The notes below the pieces were generated by a model, which saw nothing but the letters and a program-made list of their open reading frames with translations, had not been told where the DNA came from and made no database searches. From NCBI RefSeq assembly GCF_016904955.1, contig NZ_JADIKE010000039.1, positions 558,001 through 622,000 on the forward strand: a stretch of 64,000 nt of DNA. Direction: 5' to 3'. This document shows positions 34,814 to 43,132 of this stretch, piece after piece; position 1 is the first letter of the stretch, and every line of letters starts with the position of its first letter. Origin of the DNA: Dyella flava (GTDB lineage: Bacteria > Pseudomonadota > Gammaproteobacteria > Xanthomonadales > Rhodanobacteraceae). Position numbers and translations under genes: made by a program.

Positions 34814-35692
34814 TCAGTGCGCCGTGTGCGGCGGAGCCGGCGTGTCGGCAGGGGCGTGTTTCACCTTGGTGGGAGCCGTCTTCGAAAGAGGGGCGGATTT
34901 CCTGGCCAGTGCTTCACGCAAGGCAAGTACATCATCCGAAGCCGATAGCCGGTCCAGCGTCATGAGGAAAACCCGGAAGTCTTGCCGCCAACCCAGGCGG
35001 TCGGTAAGCAACCCCAACTGCTTGGCGCGTGCTCCGTATTCTTGGCCATGGCTTTTCCTCATGCCGGCCATCTGGCGCGCCTTGCGCAGGAACTCAAGCT
35101 GGTAGCGGACTTGCCGCGCACGCCGCCGCCAGCGATGAAACGCCTTGTTGGTACGTTTTTCCAGCGCAGCACGACGTGCTTTTTTCATGCGCTTGATGCT
35201 GTGCTTCAAGGCTTTCTTGGTGGTGGTTGGCGTGAGGGTGGACCAGCCAAGCGCCTCGATCGCCGTGGTTATTCGCACGGATTTGCCGGATCGGCGCCGC
35301 CAATCGGGATCTTTGTCCAACGCGGCGTCCAGCAATGCCGCGCTACGGCGTTTGAGCTGGTCAATCAGTGCCGGTGTGACCGTCGCTGTGTGACTGCTTG
35401 CCAGCAGACGCGCCGTGCGAGTTGCCACGTGGGCGTCACGCAGGTCGGAGAAGCTATGCACCAATCGCCGCAGCGACTTGTGCAGCGCCTCGACATGCGG
35501 TTGGTCGGACGATGTTTCGAGAAAGTCGAGCAGGCTGCGCAATTTCCGGCATGCACGGCGGGCATGATGGATGCCACCGTGACGCTCTTTACGCGTGGTC
35601 AGTGCCTGCAGCAGCAAGCGGCATTCCTTGAGCGCCAGTGCGCCTAGCGACGCCCCGATACTCAATCCGCCGTTGTGCCTGACTTTGCCCAT
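34814..35692 (-). CDS. CHAD-domain protein
   Basis: 292-residue basic, alpha-helical protein with the conserved histidine alpha-helical domain: HHARRACRKLRSLLDFLE (about 42-59), FSDLRDAHVATRTARLL (about 80-96) and KAFHRWRRRARQVRYQLEFL (about 184-203) are the typical His/Arg/Lys-rich helices. CHAD domains bind polyphosphate and often sit with CYTH phosphatases or polyphosphate kinases; here the domain stands alone. The C-terminus is a Lys/Pro/Ala-rich tail. Convergent with the universal stress protein (12-bp gap). Confidence 0.88.
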   Translation of the reverse strand: MGKVRHNGGLSIGASLGALALKECRLLLQALTTRKERHGGIHHARRACRKLRSLLDFLETSSDQPHVEALHKSLRRLVHSFSDLRDAHVATRTARLLASSHTATVTPALIDQLKRRSAALLDAALDKDPDWRRRSGKSVRITTAIEALGWSTLTPTTTKKALKHSIKRMKKARRAALEKRTNKAFHRWRRRARQVRYQLEFLRKARQMAGMRKSHGQEYGARAKQLGLLTDRLGWRQDFRVFLMTLDRLSASDDVLALREALARKSAPLSKTAPTKVKHAPADTPAPPHTAH

Positions 35693-35731
35693 TCGCCCAG
35701 ATGATCTCCGGGAATGCCTGCTTGCGCGCCA

Positions 35732-37657
35732 TCATAACTGCCCGCCGATGTCGCTCGCATGGGTAGGCAGCGGCCGGTCGCTGCAGCCGGGTAGCTCCGG
35801 GTTAGGCCAAACGTCCCAATTGTCCTTGGAGGTCGGCGGATCGCAGGTCAGGCGATGGACTGCCAGGAAATCCTCGTACGGTGGCTTATGTGCGGTCCAG
35901 CGTTGAATGGAGTAGATGTCTACCGTATAGGCAGGACCGCTGGAGCCCGTGTAGCTGGTCAGATAATCGACCACTACCCGATCGCCAACGATGGTCGCCT
36001 CATTGCCTTGCAAGTGAATGATGGGCGAGGGGGGCGGTTCCACGCGCGAACTGGCAGCTTTCGGCACGACGAGGTAGACATAACCCTCAGGGATCTGCAC
36101 CCATTTCAAGCCGCTCGGCACATAGGTCATGAATTCCTGCATCAACACGCGGCGTGGCGCAATGCCGGGTTGACGGGCCAGGTCCAGTGCGACTTTGAGT
36201 GCGGAGGATTCCTGCAGATCGTGGACGCCCCACGCCAGCAGGGTGCAGCCACTTCCCGACTCGGCATTGGCGGCGCGCGAAGCGAGCAGTTGCGGCAAGC
36301 CATCTACCGGACGACGCGCCGCCAGTTCCGCCGGCAAATAGGCCTGTGTCGGTGCGCCGCTGGGCAGGTAGTAGCCGAAGAAATCGTGCTCGGCGAGCGA
36401 GCGGAAGAACGTATTGGAATGGCCGAAGCGGTAGGGAAGAATGACCGGCAACGGTTGGTTTGCACAGCCGGGTAGCTGCTCGATGAAATGCGCAGTCGGA
36501 CGCCAGCTTTCGGTGCGGGGCAGTTCGCGTCCGCGTAGCAACGCCAAGTGCGCGCCGACCAGGAGCATCACCAGCACGGCGAGGATCTTGCTGCCTCGCG
36601 TATCGCCGCGCGGCCCCATGGCATCGTACAGGCGCCCGATCAGCAGCCACGCAAAAGGCGCACACGTCCCCAGGTTGCGATCCGAATACGAAGGCGCGAC
36701 CAGCAGCGATACCCCAATGCCGCAAGCGATCACGCCGACCAGCACAAAGCCGGCAAGCGCTGTGGTCCAGCGGGTATCGAGTTCATCGAAAACAAAGAAC
36801 GAATTGCCGGCGCATTTTCGCTGGATGCCGAACAACAGCATCAAGCCGATGACCAGGGCGATGCGGCCAGGCACCAGGCTGTAGAAAGCCTGCCGGGTCT
36901 GCATCTTGAAAAAGCCGACGCTGTTGGTGAACCAGAGATTCTGCAGATCCTGCTCGGACGAGTGGATCATCATTTTGTAGTACGCGGCATTGAAGGCGAG
37001 TACTACCAGGCCGGTGATGATCAGCGCCGCGCGCAACCGCCAGGAGGAGGATAGGCTGAGCAGCAGGAATAGCAGCACCATGCCCAAGGCCAGCAACAGG
37101 TAGGCATGGGTAAGGCTCGCAGCCAGCCCCAGCACGCTGAGTACAAGCCAATGCGCCAGCGGAAAACCCGGGTGCGCGCGCGTTCTTTTGCGCAAGGCGA
37201 TGGCCGCCCAGATCAGGCACGACGCAAACGCCATGCACAGCGCATAGCTTCGCGTATTCTGCGATTGGTGAAACCAAAATTCGGAAAGCCCGGCGACGGC
37301 ACATGCGAACGCTATCGCTGTGGGACTGAGTACGCGCCGCGTACCTGCCGCGAAAGCGACAATGGCCAGCACCGCAAAGACTGCGCTGGGCAAGCGCAAC
37401 GCCCACTCCGACAAGCCAGCCAGACGCGTCCAGCCGTATAGCAAGAAATAATAAAAAGGGGGGTGAGTATCAGTGAGCGCGCGGCGAAACACTTCGCCCA
37501 GGCCGCCGTTGTGGTGAATCAGATGGACAGTGAATAGCTCATCGATCCACAAGCCGCTTGCCGACAGCCCGACAAAGGCACCGCAGCAAGCAATAAAAGC
37601 AATCAATCCGTAAACAAAAAACTGCCAGCGGGCGGGCGCCCGGAGGGATACATTCAC
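35732..37657 (-). CDS. Glycosyltransferase family 39-like (PMT/ArnT-type) membrane protein
   Basis: 641-residue polytopic inner-membrane protein with about 10-12 TM helices in the first 430 residues and a soluble periplasmic C-terminal part. The first loop has SGLWIDELFTVH, the Asp-Glu pair that is catalytic in polyprenyl-phosphate-sugar-dependent transferases, and DTHPPFYYFLLYGW, a hallmark of the family. It would move a sugar from undecaprenyl phosphate to an unknown acceptor. The start is GTG 37657, overlapping the GT2-GtrA stop by four bases with GGGAG upstream, so the two are translationally coupled and probably one pathway. Confidence 0.82.
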   Translation of the reverse strand: MNVSLRAPARWQFFVYGLIAFIACCGAFVGLSASGLWIDELFTVHLIHHNGGLGEVFRRALTDTHPPFYYFLLYGWTRLAGLSEWALRLPSAVFAVLAIVAFAAGTRRVLSPTAIAFACAVAGLSEFWFHQSQNTRSYALCMAFASCLIWAAIALRKRTRAHPGFPLAHWLVLSVLGLAASLTHAYLLLALGMVLLFLLLSLSSSWRLRAALIITGLVVLAFNAAYYKMMIHSSEQDLQNLWFTNSVGFFKMQTRQAFYSLVPGRIALVIGLMLLFGIQRKCAGNSFFVFDELDTRWTTALAGFVLVGVIACGIGVSLLVAPSYSDRNLGTCAPFAWLLIGRLYDAMGPRGDTRGSKILAVLVMLLVGAHLALLRGRELPRTESWRPTAHFIEQLPGCANQPLPVILPYRFGHSNTFFRSLAEHDFFGYYLPSGAPTQAYLPAELAARRPVDGLPQLLASRAANAESGSGCTLLAWGVHDLQESSALKVALDLARQPGIAPRRVLMQEFMTYVPSGLKWVQIPEGYVYLVVPKAASSRVEPPPSPIIHLQGNEATIVGDRVVVDYLTSYTGSSGPAYTVDIYSIQRWTAHKPPYEDFLAVHRLTCDPPTSKDNWDVWPNPELPGCSDRPLPTHASDIGGQL

Positions 37658-38811
37658 GCGTAAGCTCCCGCCTTATTTCCAATATGGTAGCGGGTTTCGG
37701 CCAGCAACACGCCGGCAGCGACGGCCAGCGGCCATGGACAGCGCAGTGCGCACAGCCCAATGACGATACCGGCGTTCAAAATCACATCGCTCCAGCGGCC
37801 GAGATAAAAGGCGGACCATTGCCGCACAACATCGTGCAGGGTATTCGGGCGAAGTGAGCGTGATGTCGCCAGATACTTGAACCACAAACGGCCCGCCAGA
37901 CCGAAGCCGACCGACAGCAGCGCGGATGCCCAAAGCGGGCAGGCAAGTTTCAGCAACACCGCCATGGACAACCACTGTGCGCAGAGCGTCACCAGCGTGG
38001 TCATGCTGTTCATCATGGTCTTGGCGGTAAAACGGCCGCGCGTGCGTTTCTCGATCAGCAGGGTCATCAAATCGATCACCACGCGTGTATCCAGTTTCGA
38101 TACACCGCCCGCGCGGGCGCGCAGCATGGTCGGGAGCTGAGCGGTGCGCGGGCGCCGCTGTCCGGAAGCGACAACGTCAATAAGAATCTTGAAGCCGAGG
38201 CCGGATAGCTCCTGGCGCACTTCGGTATACCAGTCGCGGGTCATTGCGAAGCAGCCGCTCAACGGATCGGCGAGCGGGACGCCCAGCGTGGTATCGGTCA
38301 GCCAGATGCCGGCACGGCTCAACGTATGGCGGATGCCGCTCAGGCCGGAACGGGAATCTTCCAGATAACGGCTGGCTACGGCGACATCGGCATCCGTGTG
38401 GGTGAGTTTTTCCAACAGACCTTTGATCAGCGCCGGATCGTGCTGACCGTCGCCATCCATGATGGCGAGAAAGCGCCCCTTGGCGAGATCCCAGCCGGTG
38501 ATGGCTGCAGACGAAAGGCCGCTGGCGTTATAACGGCGGACAAGGCGTATGCATGGATCCCCCGCGGCATACGCATTCACCGCGTCCCCGGTGCGTTCGT
38601 CGGTCGAATCATCCACCACGATGATCTCGTGCTGGATGCCTTGCAGGTATTCCCCCAGCTCCTCCAGCACGCCGGCGATGGCTTCATGCTCGTTGAGGGT
38701 GCATATGACGATGGAGAGAACGGGCGAGGGCAATGTGAGCGTCTCGGTAGCGGCGTCGCAACATCTTGGTGCTTCTACCACTTTTATCGTAGGAATTTGT
38801 GCCAGATACAC
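37654..38811 (-). CDS. GT2 glycosyltransferase fused to a GtrA-like membrane domain
   Basis: 385 residues (GTG 38811; other starts such as TTG 38733 are possible, neither with a strong ribosome-binding site). The N-terminal GT-A domain of the dolichol-phosphate-mannose synthase type has SIVICTLNEHEAI, VVDDSTDERT, IMDGDGQHD (DxD) and a SGCFAMTRDW segment; the C-terminal third (about 265-380) is four hydrophobic helices like GtrA/DPMS membrane anchors. It would make polyprenyl-phosphate-sugar, the donor for the downstream GT39-like enzyme, so together they form a charge-and-transfer pair for envelope glycosylation. Sugar and acceptor are unknown. Confidence 0.84.
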   Translation of the reverse strand: MYLAQIPTIKVVEAPRCCDAATETLTLPSPVLSIVICTLNEHEAIAGVLEELGEYLQGIQHEIIVVDDSTDERTGDAVNAYAAGDPCIRLVRRYNASGLSSAAITGWDLAKGRFLAIMDGDGQHDPALIKGLLEKLTHTDADVAVASRYLEDSRSGLSGIRHTLSRAGIWLTDTTLGVPLADPLSGCFAMTRDWYTEVRQELSGLGFKILIDVVASGQRRPRTAQLPTMLRARAGGVSKLDTRVVIDLMTLLIEKRTRGRFTAKTMMNSMTTLVTLCAQWLSMAVLLKLACPLWASALLSVGFGLAGRLWFKYLATSRSLRPNTLHDVVRQWSAFYLGRWSDVILNAGIVIGLCALRCPWPLAVAAGVLLAETRYHIGNKAGAYA

Positions 38812-39114
38812 GAGTGTTACGCCATAACAAAACCGTCACCCATGGCAAACGCGCCGGTCAACGCGTTGTTGACCACAGCAGCGCAACCATGCCCCTAAAG
38901 TTAAGTGAATTTCCCTTTCTGGCGGCGCGACCCGCACCGCTTCCGAACGTTCGACGATGCGACGCCAGGGTCCCGTTGGGCGCGTATTCTGCCGCAATGG
39001 CGCTTCCAAAAACCTGAAGCAGGCCGTTTTTCACAAATAATTCTTAATGTTGCAACGCTGTGCAGTGCACAGCGTCAGGGTCGTGTCAGCTTCATGCCGT
39101 CGCTACCGGAAGCA
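38812..39114. other. Intergenic region with a 19-bp palindrome
   Basis: 303 bp without a gene, between the fucosidase stop and the GT2-GtrA start (both on the minus strand). It contains a 19-bp palindrome CGCTGTGCA-G-TGCACAGCG (39056-39074), perfect over nine bases each side, followed on the minus strand by AT-rich DNA without a clean T-run. It may be an operator, or a weak terminator for the fucosidase. The part near 38812-38880 should carry the promoter of the glycosyltransferase pair, but I see no convincing hexamers. Confidence 0.5.
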
Positions 39115-40476
39115 CTATCGATTTGCGCCAACGTTGAACAACTGGAATTCCCGGATGCGCGCCGTGCAGGTGCTGGACAGAATGTTCAGGCGGACCTTGT
39201 CGGTGGTGGCTGGCGCAAACCGGTCAATCTTCATGTGGCCGATGGCCTCGGCCTGGGCCAGCGGCGTCCAGGCATCGTGGATCCAAGCCTCGACCGCATA
39301 CTTCTCCACGCACTGACCCTCATTCAGCCACTCCATGCTGAGGCTGTGATCGAAGGTGATCGGCTTGGCGAAGTCGACCTCTAACACCGCGTGATGCGAG
39401 CCTTCCGGGGCCGACCAGAATGTATCGCGGTCGCCATCAAGCGCCGCCGTCGTGTTCGCATCGGTGGCGACATGGTTGCGCGCCAGATCCTTGCCCACGC
39501 CGTAGCGGGCTTGTAACGCCTCGCCAAATTCCTTCAGGCGGACCACGTCAGCAGCAGGCAGCAGCCCATGACGATTCGGCGCGATGCCCAGCATCAGCTG
39601 ACCGCCACGGCCCACGCTGTTTTCCCAGATGTCGACCAGTTCATCGACGCTCTTCAAGGTTTGATCGCTGTCCGGATGCCAGAACCATTGCAGCTTGTGC
39701 AAGGGCGTATCCACTTCTACCGGTCGCCAGCGCAACTGCCCGTGGCGATCGATTACATTCCAGTTTTCGCCGCGGATGTGTCCGTCCTCCTGGCCGACCC
39801 AGCGAATGTCGCCGTAGTCGAACAGCGCCATGTCGGCGAACACCATCGTGTCGGGTTGATAGGTGCGCAGCTCTTCGACGTATTTCTTGAAGTCATAAAC
39901 ATGGCCGGCGCTGCCTGCGCCATCGAGCCACCATTCCACCAGCGGTCCGTAACCCTGCACCAGCTCGTCCATCTGCGCGAGATAGTAGTTGTCGTACGCG
40001 GCGGGGTCCTTGTAACGCGGCTCGTGGCGATCCCACGGTGACAGGTAGATACCAAACTCCAGGCCTTGCTTGCGTACCGCCTCTTCAGTCATGCGCACCA
40101 GATCGCCTTTGCCACCCATCCACGGACTTTGCTTGACCGAATAATCGCTTTGTCCGGTGGGCCACAGCGCGAAGCCATCATGATGCTTGGCGACCAGCAC
40201 CACGTATTGCGCGCCGGCAGACCTGGCGGCACGCACCCACTGATCCGGGTCCACCTGATCGGGGTTGAAGACCTTGGGATCAGCCGTGCCATCGCCCCAT
40301 TCGCGATCCAGGAAGGTATTGGTGCCGAAATGTACGATCACGCCGAACTGCAGATCCTGCCAATACACCTGCTGCGGTGACGGTTTGATATCGACAAAGT
40401 TCTGCGCTGAAGAACTGCCGCTTACGAAGGTGGCCAGCAGGGCGGCGGCGCAGAGAACGCGTCGGGATAGCAGCAT
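39115..40476 (-). CDS. Secreted alpha-L-fucosidase, GH29, with C-terminal F5/8C-like domain
   Basis: 453-residue glycosidase. Signal peptide about 1-23 (ending SGSSSAQ). The GH29 barrel shows FGVIVHFGTNTFLDREWGDG, VLVAKHHDGFALW and the nucleophile in LVEWWLDGAG (Asp184). The VHFGTNTF form and lack of the long C-terminal beta sheet suggest subfamily B (GH29B: alpha-1,3/1,4-linked fucose), which I infer only from motifs. From about residue 340 the chain resembles a discoidin/F5/8C galactose-binding fold. It is transcribed behind the IclR regulator gene (39-bp gap), so it is in the fucose regulon and supplies free L-fucose. Confidence 0.9.
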   Translation of the reverse strand: MLLSRRVLCAAALLATFVSGSSSAQNFVDIKPSPQQVYWQDLQFGVIVHFGTNTFLDREWGDGTADPKVFNPDQVDPDQWVRAARSAGAQYVVLVAKHHDGFALWPTGQSDYSVKQSPWMGGKGDLVRMTEEAVRKQGLEFGIYLSPWDRHEPRYKDPAAYDNYYLAQMDELVQGYGPLVEWWLDGAGSAGHVYDFKKYVEELRTYQPDTMVFADMALFDYGDIRWVGQEDGHIRGENWNVIDRHGQLRWRPVEVDTPLHKLQWFWHPDSDQTLKSVDELVDIWENSVGRGGQLMLGIAPNRHGLLPAADVVRLKEFGEALQARYGVGKDLARNHVATDANTTAALDGDRDTFWSAPEGSHHAVLEVDFAKPITFDHSLSMEWLNEGQCVEKYAVEAWIHDAWTPLAQAEAIGHMKIDRFAPATTDKVRLNILSSTCTARIREFQLFNVGANR

Positions 40477-40515
40477 GGCTGAAGAACCTTCAATAGCGAT
40501 GGGATAAGTGGATCG

Positions 40516-41292
40516 TCAGGGCTGACGCGCGGCGGTGCCGAATTGCAGCACATCGGAAATTTCCGCCGTCGCACGGAGCAGGGCGGCGATGACGTCGTCC
40601 ATGGTCTGCCGAGCGGTCTGCTGTTCGATGTACGGAATAGTGAGTGCGCACACCGCGCTGCCGTGCTGCATCACCGGCGCCGAAAGATCGGTGACGGCAT
40701 CGACGACGTGACTGGGTTCGCTGGCATAGCCACGCGTACGCAGCTGGCTCAGCAGCTTGATCAGCTTCTTGCGTTCCAGGGCAGGCTCATGGTGGGCGAT
40801 GATGTCCAGCCAGCGCTCGCGAACCTGATCATCCTGGAACGCCAGCAAGACGTGACCCGAGGTGGATTGCGACATCGGACGGCGATGGCCGACACGCACG
40901 ACCAGTGCGACTTCGCCGGGCGGATCCACGCGGGCAATCACCACAATCTGTTCGCCCGACGGCACCACCAGATGACAAGCCTGGCCACTGGTGTCGGCAA
41001 GGTGATGCATCACCGGCAAGGCTGCCTCGACCATGCTTTTTACCGGTGGCTGTTCCATGCCCAGGCGGAACAGCCGTGGCGTCACCGAATAGCCGGTATC
41101 GCCCTCGCCACGAGTGATGTAATCGCGCTCTTCCAGTACCTGCAGCATGCGGAATATTTCGCCACGGGAACGACCGACCCCCTCGGAAATTTCCGCAATG
41201 CTCAGCGGCCTTTTCGCACCGGCCAGCAACTCGAGGATATCCAGTCCCTTATCGAGCGCAGGCGCGCGGTATTTGGGTATGGGATTGGGCAT
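40516..41292 (-). CDS. IclR-family transcriptional regulator of L-fucose use
   Basis: 258 residues from ATG 41292, chosen for the AGGA ribosome-binding site six bases upstream; 15 further codons upstream are open but unlikely. Winged HTH at about 10-75 (LDILELLAGAKRPLSIAEISEGVGRS), then the IclR effector domain (SGQACHLVVPSGEQIVVIARVDPPG, TSGHVLLAF). Effector is inferred to be L-fucose or a pathway intermediate, from position: the gene is followed by the fucosidase and divergent from fucP. The 185 bp between this gene and fucP hold a CGGTTT-N11-AAACCG inverted repeat (41405-41427) that could be its operator. Confidence 0.85.
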   Translation of the reverse strand: MPNPIPKYRAPALDKGLDILELLAGAKRPLSIAEISEGVGRSRGEIFRMLQVLEERDYITRGEGDTGYSVTPRLFRLGMEQPPVKSMVEAALPVMHHLADTSGQACHLVVPSGEQIVVIARVDPPGEVALVVRVGHRRPMSQSTSGHVLLAFQDDQVRERWLDIIAHHEPALERKKLIKLLSQLRTRGYASEPSHVVDAVTDLSAPVMQHGSAVCALTIPYIEQQTARQTMDDVIAALLRATAEISDVLQFGTAARQP

Positions 41293-41404
41293 GGTTTCCT
41301 GTCCCTGTTTGTGACCTGACATCTGCGCCAGCCACACATTGCGACACCTTATGCGGGTTGACCGCCCGGCATGCTGCGGCGCGTCTTGTGGTATACGTGA
41401 ATAA

Positions 41405-41427
41405 CGGTTTCATATTTGCACAAACCG
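41405..41427. promoter_or_regulatory. Inverted repeat in the iclR-fucP divergent promoter region
   Basis: CGGTTT (41405-41410) and AAACCG (41422-41427) separated by 11 bases, in the 185-bp space between the divergent iclR and fucP genes. It is the only clear dyad there and lies about 50 bp before the fucP start. Candidate IclR operator; no second copy of the same sequence was found elsewhere in the fucose genes. Confidence 0.35.
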
Positions 41428-41477
41428 GCGATGCCGTCACGTCCAGATCCGCGCCGGTGCGCCATCGGGAGAAGAGG

Positions 41478-42791
41478 GTGAATGTGCAATCCATAACCGA
41501 CGAGCCGTCCATAAGCACGGCCGAGGTCGCGGTGCCTGAGCAGCGCGTATCGTGGCTACCGTTGGCCTTGATCGTCAGCTTGTTCTTCCTCTGGGGGGGC
41601 GCCAACAATCTCAATGACGTGCTGATTGCCCAGTTCAAGAAAGCCTTCGTGCTCAGTGATTTTGGCGCAGGCCTGGTGCAGAGCGCGTTCTATCTGGGCT
41701 ATTTCCTGGTCGCAATGCCGGCAGGCATGTATATGCGCCGCTTCGGCTACAAGAGTGCGGTTATATTCGGCTTGCTGCTCTATGGCGTGGGTGCACTGCT
41801 GTTCTGGCCCGCCGCATCACAGGCCACCTATGGGCTGTTTCTCTTCGCCCTGTTCGTCATCGCCAGCGGGCTGGCTTTTCTGGAAACCTCGGCCAACCCG
41901 TTCGTGACCTTGCTCGGATCGCAGGAAACGGCGACACGCCGGCTCAATCTGGCGCAGGCCTTCAATCCGCTGGGCTCGATTGCCGGCATTTTGATCGGCC
42001 AGCACTTCATCTTCACCGGTATTGAGCACTCTCCCGCGCAGATTGCAGCGATGAGCGTAGCGGAGCGCGTCGCCTATTTCGAAAGTGAAACACATGCCGT
42101 GCAATGGCCCTATCTGGTGATCGGCCTGGTGGTGCTCGCCTGGGCATGGCTGATTGCGTTGACGCGTTTTCCCAACGCAGCTGCGTCCTCTGCCATGGCC
42201 GCGGGCAAAGGCGTGCTGCGCAAACTATTGCGCGACCCCCGGTTTGTCGGCGCGCTATTCGCGCAATTCTTCTATGTCGGCGCCCAGGTCGGTGTGTGGA
42301 GCTACACCATTCGTTACGTGCAGGCGAACATGCCGGGTACCTCGGCGCGAGAGGCGGCTAATTTCCTGACGGCGGAACTGGTGTGCTTTATGGCGGGGCG
42401 TTTCGCCGGTGCCGCCTTGATGAAATACCTCAGGCCAGTGCGCCTGCTGCTGGCTTTTGCCGCCATCAATATGCTGCTGACGCTCTTTGCCGTGCTTCAT
42501 CCCAGAGCAAGCGGTGCGTATGCGCTGGTGGCCTGCAGTTTCTTTATGTCGGTGATGTATCCGACGGTGTTTGCGCTGGGGGTGGAAGGGCGCAACGACG
42601 ACGAACGCAAACTCGGTTCGGCTTTGCTGGTGATGACCATTATTGGCGGTGCGGTGCTCACTGCATTGATGGGCGCCGTGTCTGACCATTCCAGCATTGC
42701 CACGGCGATGAGTGTGCCGGTGGGGTGCTTTACCGTGGTGTTGCTCTTTGCATGGCGGCGTGGTCGTTATTCCGTGGGAGCTGCTGGTTGA
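41478..42791 (+). CDS. fucP: L-fucose:H+ symporter (FHS-family MFS)
   Basis: 437 residues from GTG 41478 (or GTG 41484), matching E. coli FucP (438). Twelve TM helices. FHS hallmarks: FFLWGGANNLNDVLIAQFKK in TM1 (the FucP Asp46-type acidic residue in LNDVL) and LETSANPFVTLLGSQETATRR. The longest open frame begins at 41358 but adds a 40-residue stretch without similarity. Imports L-fucose by proton symport. The stop overlaps the mutarotase ATG (TGATG), so the two are one unit. Confidence 0.93.
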   Translation: MNVQSITDEPSISTAEVAVPEQRVSWLPLALIVSLFFLWGGANNLNDVLIAQFKKAFVLSDFGAGLVQSAFYLGYFLVAMPAGMYMRRFGYKSAVIFGLLLYGVGALLFWPAASQATYGLFLFALFVIASGLAFLETSANPFVTLLGSQETATRRLNLAQAFNPLGSIAGILIGQHFIFTGIEHSPAQIAAMSVAERVAYFESETHAVQWPYLVIGLVVLAWAWLIALTRFPNAAASSAMAAGKGVLRKLLRDPRFVGALFAQFFYVGAQVGVWSYTIRYVQANMPGTSAREAANFLTAELVCFMAGRFAGAALMKYLRPVRLLLAFAAINMLLTLFAVLHPRASGAYALVACSFFMSVMYPTVFALGVEGRNDDERKLGSALLVMTIIGGAVLTALMGAVSDHSSIATAMSVPVGCFTVVLLFAWRRGRYSVGAAG

Positions 42792-43132
42792 TGTCTCGCT
42801 ACTACTATGCGCTGGACCTTCGTGATGATGCTGAAGCGATTGCTGAGTACGAGCGCTGGCATCAGCCGGGGCACGTTTGGCCGGAAATCGTTGCTTCCAT
42901 TCGTGCCTCAGGTGTTGAGGATATGGAGATTTTTTGCACTGGTAATCGGTTGGTGATGGTGGTGCAGGTAGCTGAGTGGAGTGATGCGTCGCCGCGTAAG
43001 CGGGATGTGGTGGATGCTAAGACGCGGGAGTGGGAGGCGTTGATGGATCGGTATCAGCAGCGGCTGCCGTGGGCGGAGGTTGGGCAGAAGTGGGTGCCGA
43101 TGCGGCGGATTTTTTCGTTGGTTGAATGTTGA
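42791..43132 (+). CDS. L-rhamnose/L-fucose mutarotase (RhaM/DUF718 family)
   Basis: 113-residue ferredoxin-like protein: YYYALDLRDDAEAIAEYERWHQPGHVWPEI is the RhaM-type opening with the active-site His in HxxxW(P)E. RhaM-like enzymes interconvert sugar anomers; here, directly coupled to fucP (1-base overlap), the natural substrate is most likely L-fucose. It is a DUF718 member and not FucU, so it shows a different fold doing the FucU job. The gene ends at the beginning of a long repeat region. Confidence 0.88.
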   Translation: MSRYYYALDLRDDAEAIAEYERWHQPGHVWPEIVASIRASGVEDMEIFCTGNRLVMVVQVAEWSDASPRKRDVVDAKTREWEALMDRYQQRLPWAEVGQKWVPMRRIFSLVEC

